Shown here: piece by piece, positions 59,824 to 64,000 of the stretch
How the letters are laid out: the number at the start of each line of letters is the position of its first letter
Position numbering within the stretch: position 1 is the stretch's first letter
From: Coriolopsis trogii
Taxonomy: Eukaryota; Basidiomycota; Agaricomycetes; Polyporales; Polyporaceae
Length of the DNA stretch: 64,000 nucleotides
Assembly (NCBI GenBank): GCA_020543525.1
Contig: JAHYIO010000036.1
Location: 248,001-312,000 of the forward strand
Reading direction: 5' to 3'
Notes under the pieces: generated by a model
What the model saw: only the letters and a program-made list of their open reading frames with translations
The model's database searches: none
Told to the model about the DNA's origin: nothing
Position numbers and translations under genes: made by a program

Positions 59824-61505
59824 CTACTCATCCGAGACCACAACTACGCTCTTGCCAAAGTTGTCCCCCTTCAAGACATCCAGCAGCGCACTGCCCGCAT
59901 TCTCAAGGCCGTGCACCCGATGTTCATTGTACTGGAGCTCTCCGCGAGCGACACGTGCAGGGAACGTCTCGTATAATTCATCCTCATACTTGGGCATCAA
60001 GGAGCCGACGAGGAACCCGTTGAACGTGATTTCGCGCCAGACGAGGTTCTGGAGCGTCTTCACGTTGTACGGCTCCTTAGTGCTGTAGTTTGAGATCATG
60101 CCGCAGATCTGCCCACACCACAAGCCAGAGCGAGAGGAGGAGCGTCAATGCCAATCTGACACGCCGACAGGCGAGCTACAAAGCAGAAACGCACGATAAA
60201 TGTGGCCTTCTGAGCCGCGAATTCGAGAGCTGCCTCAAGTGCCTCTCCTCCGACGTTATCCCAGTAGCTATATGTTGCGATGTTGCGTAGGTAGTCAGGC
60301 ATCTTATGTCTCATCTGCGCAAGCGACACGTACATATTCACAGGCCCTTCCTTCTCCAGAATGTCATGAGTGGACGCTTTCTCGTAGTTGAAGACGACGT
60401 CGGCCCCGAGAGTCTTGACGTACTCGATCTTCTCGTCGGAACCGGCGGACGCGATGACCTTCGCACCTTCCGCTTTCGCGATCTGTACCACGATTCTGGA
60501 TTGGCGTCAGGGATGATCCAGTCACCATTGGATGGGAGCTCGACATACGTTCCGACGGCACCTGTGGGATGCCTGAGAGTCAGATCAGAACGAGGGTGCA
60601 GACAACAACCACAGACCTGAAGCGGCTGTCATGAAGACAACGCCACCCTGCGGATATGGCAGTCACTCGTACGCGCACACGCACAACATACACCTAATAC
60701 ATAGCGGTCAAGCACTCACCTTCTCCGATTTGGAGTGCACATACTCCATCCGTGCATGGTGAGCAGTCCTGCATGTACACCTCATGCATCAATACCGAAA
60801 ATGATTGAGAACGCCCTCATAAACTAACCAGCAAGGCCACAAACTCCGACATAAGCGGACCGGGGCAATCCCTCTTTGTTCTCCAGCACCTTCACCGGAG
60901 CATTGGGGGGTACAACCACGTACTCCTGAAATGCTACGAGCCATCTCCTTTAGTGAGCGCTGTCGACAGTCAAGAAGACCTAGTATGCAGCACGTACGGA
61001 ACCGACCAAGAATCTGGTCTCCGACTCTCAGCGTAGGGCATTCAGTCCGTATTACGTCGCTGACGCCTACATCATCGATGCTGCCAGAGCGTGCAAGTGA
61101 CAACCCGCTCGAGAGTGACCACAGACGTATGGTTTCCTGATCTCGAACGCTGGCTGTACGGGGCTATGAGCACTAGCACTATGCATAGACAACGATGGTG
61201 AACATCAACTCACGAAGTAGCTCGGAATCTTCGGGTCGATCATTCTCCGTCGCAAGTAGGGGTCGATAGAAACGACAAGCATATTGATAAGGGTGCCACC
61301 ATGGAAGGGCTCGCTCTCGAGGTCGATGGTCTGCGACTGGTCAAATACAGTTGTTTTGCCCGGTTCCGGGAACCTGTAGTAAAGAGAGATGGCGTCATGC
61401 GACGATCGTGAGTACGTTCGTCACGTCGCATGAGCAGCTGTAGGAGACTACTTACCTGTGGGCATCTTGTTGTAGAGCACACCGTCCATTCTGGACTGGT
61501 GCCAT
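59824..61505 (-). pseudogene. MDR-family reductase pseudogene (inverted copy of 1020-2710)
   Basis: It matches the left copy exon by exon from ATG 61505 to TAG 59824. It shares the left copy's changed third-intron donor (ACCATACGT here) and the four-base loss before the MHGWSMC segment. A private lesion is one extra G in exon 1 (GGACGGTGTGC against GGACGTGTGC), which shifts the frame after residue 7. It also lacks the AGAAGGCTGGA repeat seen at the end of that exon in the left copy. The NADP-binding and last exons are almost unchanged. Confidence 0.85.
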
Positions 61506-62097
61506 CGTGCGCACGCCGCGGAAAGTAGGAGCGTTGCTTGGTTGTGGTAGTTGTGAAAGATTATTGCCAAGTAGTCTCGCCTTGCTAAAGTGTCGTTACG
61601 AACCTTGCTTCGGCTACGGCAGTTCTTATACCTTCAGCAAGATGGAAAGGTGCCGAAACTTACAGGACTTTGGTCGTGATCGGCCCAGGTATGTCACGGG
61701 CCAAGACTTATGTTAGTGGTCTTATCAGAGAGAGAAGAGAGAAGACTACACATACTGGGAATCCATGCGCAGCTGCTCGGGATGTTTGCGACGATCGTCC
61801 TGCTTGCTCCATGCTCGAAGCTTTGAGTGTCGCATGTCAATCACCACATGAAGTCAGAACACTGATTCGCTCTTGTCTAGTCTTCCTGACCAGAATCTCG
61901 CTGCATATAGACCAGGTCATTGTGGGTAAAGGAGGAAGGCGACAGTGGAAGTAACTCCAAGTAGGTCATAACTATCCACCACAAAGTGGTCCTGGATTGT
62001 GGCGTGGGTAAGTATCTCGTGACGATGAAATAGGCGTCTGACTGAGTCTAAGCGTGGAGAGTCACCCTCCGCATTGTGCATAACCAGGGCTAACGAC

Positions 62098-63031
62098 CAA
62101 TCCTCATTTTGGGGAACCCAGCACGGAATCGCAGGTCGGATTCCTCCGCGACTTCGAGTATAGTGCGATGGACGAGTTTCAGACCGAGAGTGATGTGCCA
62201 GGCGACTCCGAAGTAGGGGTACCGGCTCCCACTGGCATGTCGAATTCCGCATTGGATCAAGCACGGACAAAGGACTGCGAATCAGTATTGAAAGAAAGTA
62301 CTGTTAGTGAATCATCTATATGGAAGCAAGAGTTACGCTCACATTGTACCTAGGGAACACAACACTTCATGGCCAGGGAGCTTCTCCTGCATCCCGGCAT
62401 TATACACACGGTCGCCCACGAGTTGGAGTCTTTGTTCTACGTATCCTGCTGGATCATTCTGCGGCATACGGCGCATGAACACCCGGCCGGCATCTCTGCT
62501 TGCAACGAGGCGTTCGTGATTGGGAACGATCGAGAGAGTGCCTACGCCAAAGCAGGGTTCATTCTCGACTGTCCGTTCACTGTCAAGGACAACCCGCCTT
62601 TGAACTTCCTCATCGACGGCTTCAGTCAACTCGTTCAAGGACAGATTGACAAGCGCAACCCAGTGCCTCTTACTTATGACGCTGTCTTGGAAGTGTTTGA
62701 CGAGGCGCTCAATATAGACGGCTGGCCGGAGGATGATGCTGCTCTTGGTTACAAACTTCCGGACGACAGAACGCAGACTGTGAACACCCAGAAGAAGCGC
62801 AAGGGAAACGGCGAGGCTTCCACCTCATCGAAAAGGTCCAAGGCAACGACAGGGACAGCGAGCAGCAGCAAGAACACAAGAGGCACAAGCAAGAACACGA
62901 AAAGCAAGAGCAGCAAATCGGGGAGCGCGAGGGATAGGACCACCTCAGTAGCTAGCCACGCTCCGAACTCACGCCCACGAAGGAACATGTCATCGTCGTC
63001 GTCGCGTGGTGGGAAGGCTCAGGCATCGTGA
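62098..63031 (+). pseudogene. FunK1 kinase F, C-terminal fragment
   Basis: A kinase E-like gene reduced to the end of exon 3 and exon 4. It begins inside the stretch equal to NILIVENTG (one base lost, frame shifted), then reads VGFLRDFEYSAMDEFQ, a splice donor, and GTQHFMARELLLHPGIIHTVAHELES from 62355 on. Its Ser/Lys-rich tail ends at TGA 63029-63031. The catalytic loop HRD, the ATP Lys and all of exons 1-2 are missing. Just upstream, TGCATAACCAGGGCTAACGAC is the 5' flank seen before kinases D and E, so a deletion has joined the upstream flank directly to exon 3. Confidence 0.82.
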
Positions 63032-63381
63032 CGCTACAATGCCGTTTTTCTGATGTATTCACTATCTGAGCATGTACTTCTACACTCCGTGATATATTTT
63101 CACATCACTGGTTGATACTATTATGTGCATCAGCGGGATGTCGCGCCCTTTTGAGGACTTGTACGAGACGCGGGTGATAAGTCAAGAGCTGCAAGTGCAG
63201 ACTTACACCTATGTGGGGCTCCTCAAGTCAAGAGCTTGCACTTCGTCCATTTCATCATGGATTACCCCGTGAGATTATGAGAATCCTGGCCCTGTTAATT
63301 CGTCATCCAATACATCACAATGCCTGGGTATATAGTACATCGCACAAGCGACACGCCCCGAATGACCGTCGTTCACATAAT
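63032..63381. other. Spacer between convergent FunK1-F and MINDY genes
   Basis: The first 80 bp resemble the 3' flank of kinase E (GAGCATGTACT). Otherwise nothing is recognised. Confidence 0.5.
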
Positions 63382-64000
63382 AACACAATCCGACTTCTTC
63401 TTGGGCTTCATAGCGGCTTCGCGACGTGCGTCGTGCGCGCGTTCCTGCAAAGCCCGCTCGTTCTCCTTTGCAACTCGCTCTTCCTCCAAGCGCTGCAGGT
63501 CTCTCCGCGCATAATGGTCATGCAGCCGCGCGTTCTCCTCGTTCTGGAGCTGCCGCGCGAGCGCCTCGCTAGATGAAATGTCAGCGTATTCAGTAACTAT
63601 TGCATCGCGTTATGGGAGCCACTTACTCCGTGCGATCGGCGAGGGTGAGGGCGCCGGTCTGCTGCTCGAGCGCAGCCAGTGCACTTTCGGCCGTGTGACC
63701 GGCGAAGTCGCCTCCAGCCGGACTAGAACGTAGGAAGTCAGAGTCAACAAATGTTGACCATCCGCCATCGATGTCTTCGAGGCGCTCCCATACAACAGAC
63801 GATTCGTGGAGGAATACCTGGTCGGTGACGAGGGTGTACAGAGCTCCGTCTTCTCCTGGGGACTTATAAAGCACGGAGAGATGTGAGTTGCGGAAGAGAG
63901 CTACCAGGGAGTCTGGTTCGAGGGAGGAAGCAAGATTGAATAGTCCGTAGTAGGTGAGCTGAGATGATGCGCTCTCTATGAAGTTACGGATGACGAGCGC
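63382..64000 (-). CDS. MINDY-type deubiquitinase, 3' part, with CaaX end (5' part outside window)
   Basis: Exon 64000-63627 continues beyond the window; the last exon is 63568-63382. In order it reads LVIRNFIESASSQLTYYGLFNLASSLEPDSL, then ALFRNSHLSVLYK with the conserved catalytic His, GALYTLVTDQVFLHESSVVWERL, DIDGGWSTFVDSDFL, ESALAALEQQ, and after the 58-nt intron DEALARQLQNEENARLHDHYA. A charged helix follows (RRDLQRLEEERVAKENERAL). MINDY enzymes trim K48-linked ubiquitin chains. The helical end, rich in Leu, Ala and Glu, fits the ubiquitin-interacting region of the family. The last residues KPKKKSDCVIM are a polybasic stretch plus CaaX box, which predicts prenylation and membrane attachment. 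No defect is visible, so this is probably the functional relative of the two remnants in the window. Confidence 0.85.

Larger units (their letters stand above)
58861..62062 (-). repeat. Right arm of the 3.2-kb inverted segmental duplication
   Basis: Reverse-complement copy of 481-3673. It carries, from right to left, the intergenic stretch, the broken MDR gene (61505-59824), the promoter region, and the first exon plus 52 nt of intron of the next MDR gene, where it ends. Confidence 0.92.

Overview
The window looks like nuclear DNA of a mushroom-forming basidiomycete (Agaricomycetes). The genes are split by many 45-75 nt GT-AG introns. There is a family of FunK1 kinases, a fungal kinase family expanded in this group, plus a Copia retrotransposon and several small non-autonomous DNA transposons. 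I cannot name the species.

Three gene families recur in varying states of decay. (1) FunK1 kinases: A (5625-8484), B (9283-12377) and E (47608-50490) look intact. D (27651-30448) has one in-frame stop. C (22045-26781) has two stops and a transposon. F (62098-63031), G (31080-34770) and H (50790-50960) are fragments. (2) Zinc-independent NADP-dependent MDR reductases: one complete 11-exon gene (3573-5230), a last exon at the left edge, two copies of one broken gene (1020-2710 and 59824-61505) and two fragments. (3) MINDY-type K48 deubiquitinases: two pseudogenes (12945-14150, 34842-35731) and an apparently sound 3' end at the right edge (63382-64000), which ends in a CaaX box.

Layout. 1-5230: MDR genes. 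5231-14539: kinases A and B, then fused MINDY and MDR remnants. 14584-21747: a 660-bp element with a young Copia element inserted at its edge. 21753-30448: kinases C and D. 30897-35731: remains of kinase G, split by two transposons that each have 7-bp target duplications, then a MINDY remnant. 36442-46719: an island of conserved housekeeping-type genes (peroxisomal KAPA synthase, RNase P subunit POP5, an unknown Ser/Pro-rich protein, COA6, a TBC RabGAP). 46720-50960: kinases E and H. 52483-56868: an F-box-like protein and an A1 aspartic protease, tail to tail. 58861-62062 is an inverted copy of 481-3673, so a 3.2-kb inverted repeat brackets about 55 kb.

The accessory parts behave as a birth-and-death zone. 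Blocks holding kinase, reductase and deubiquitinase genes have been duplicated in both orientations, broken, and hit by transposons. The central island looks stable.
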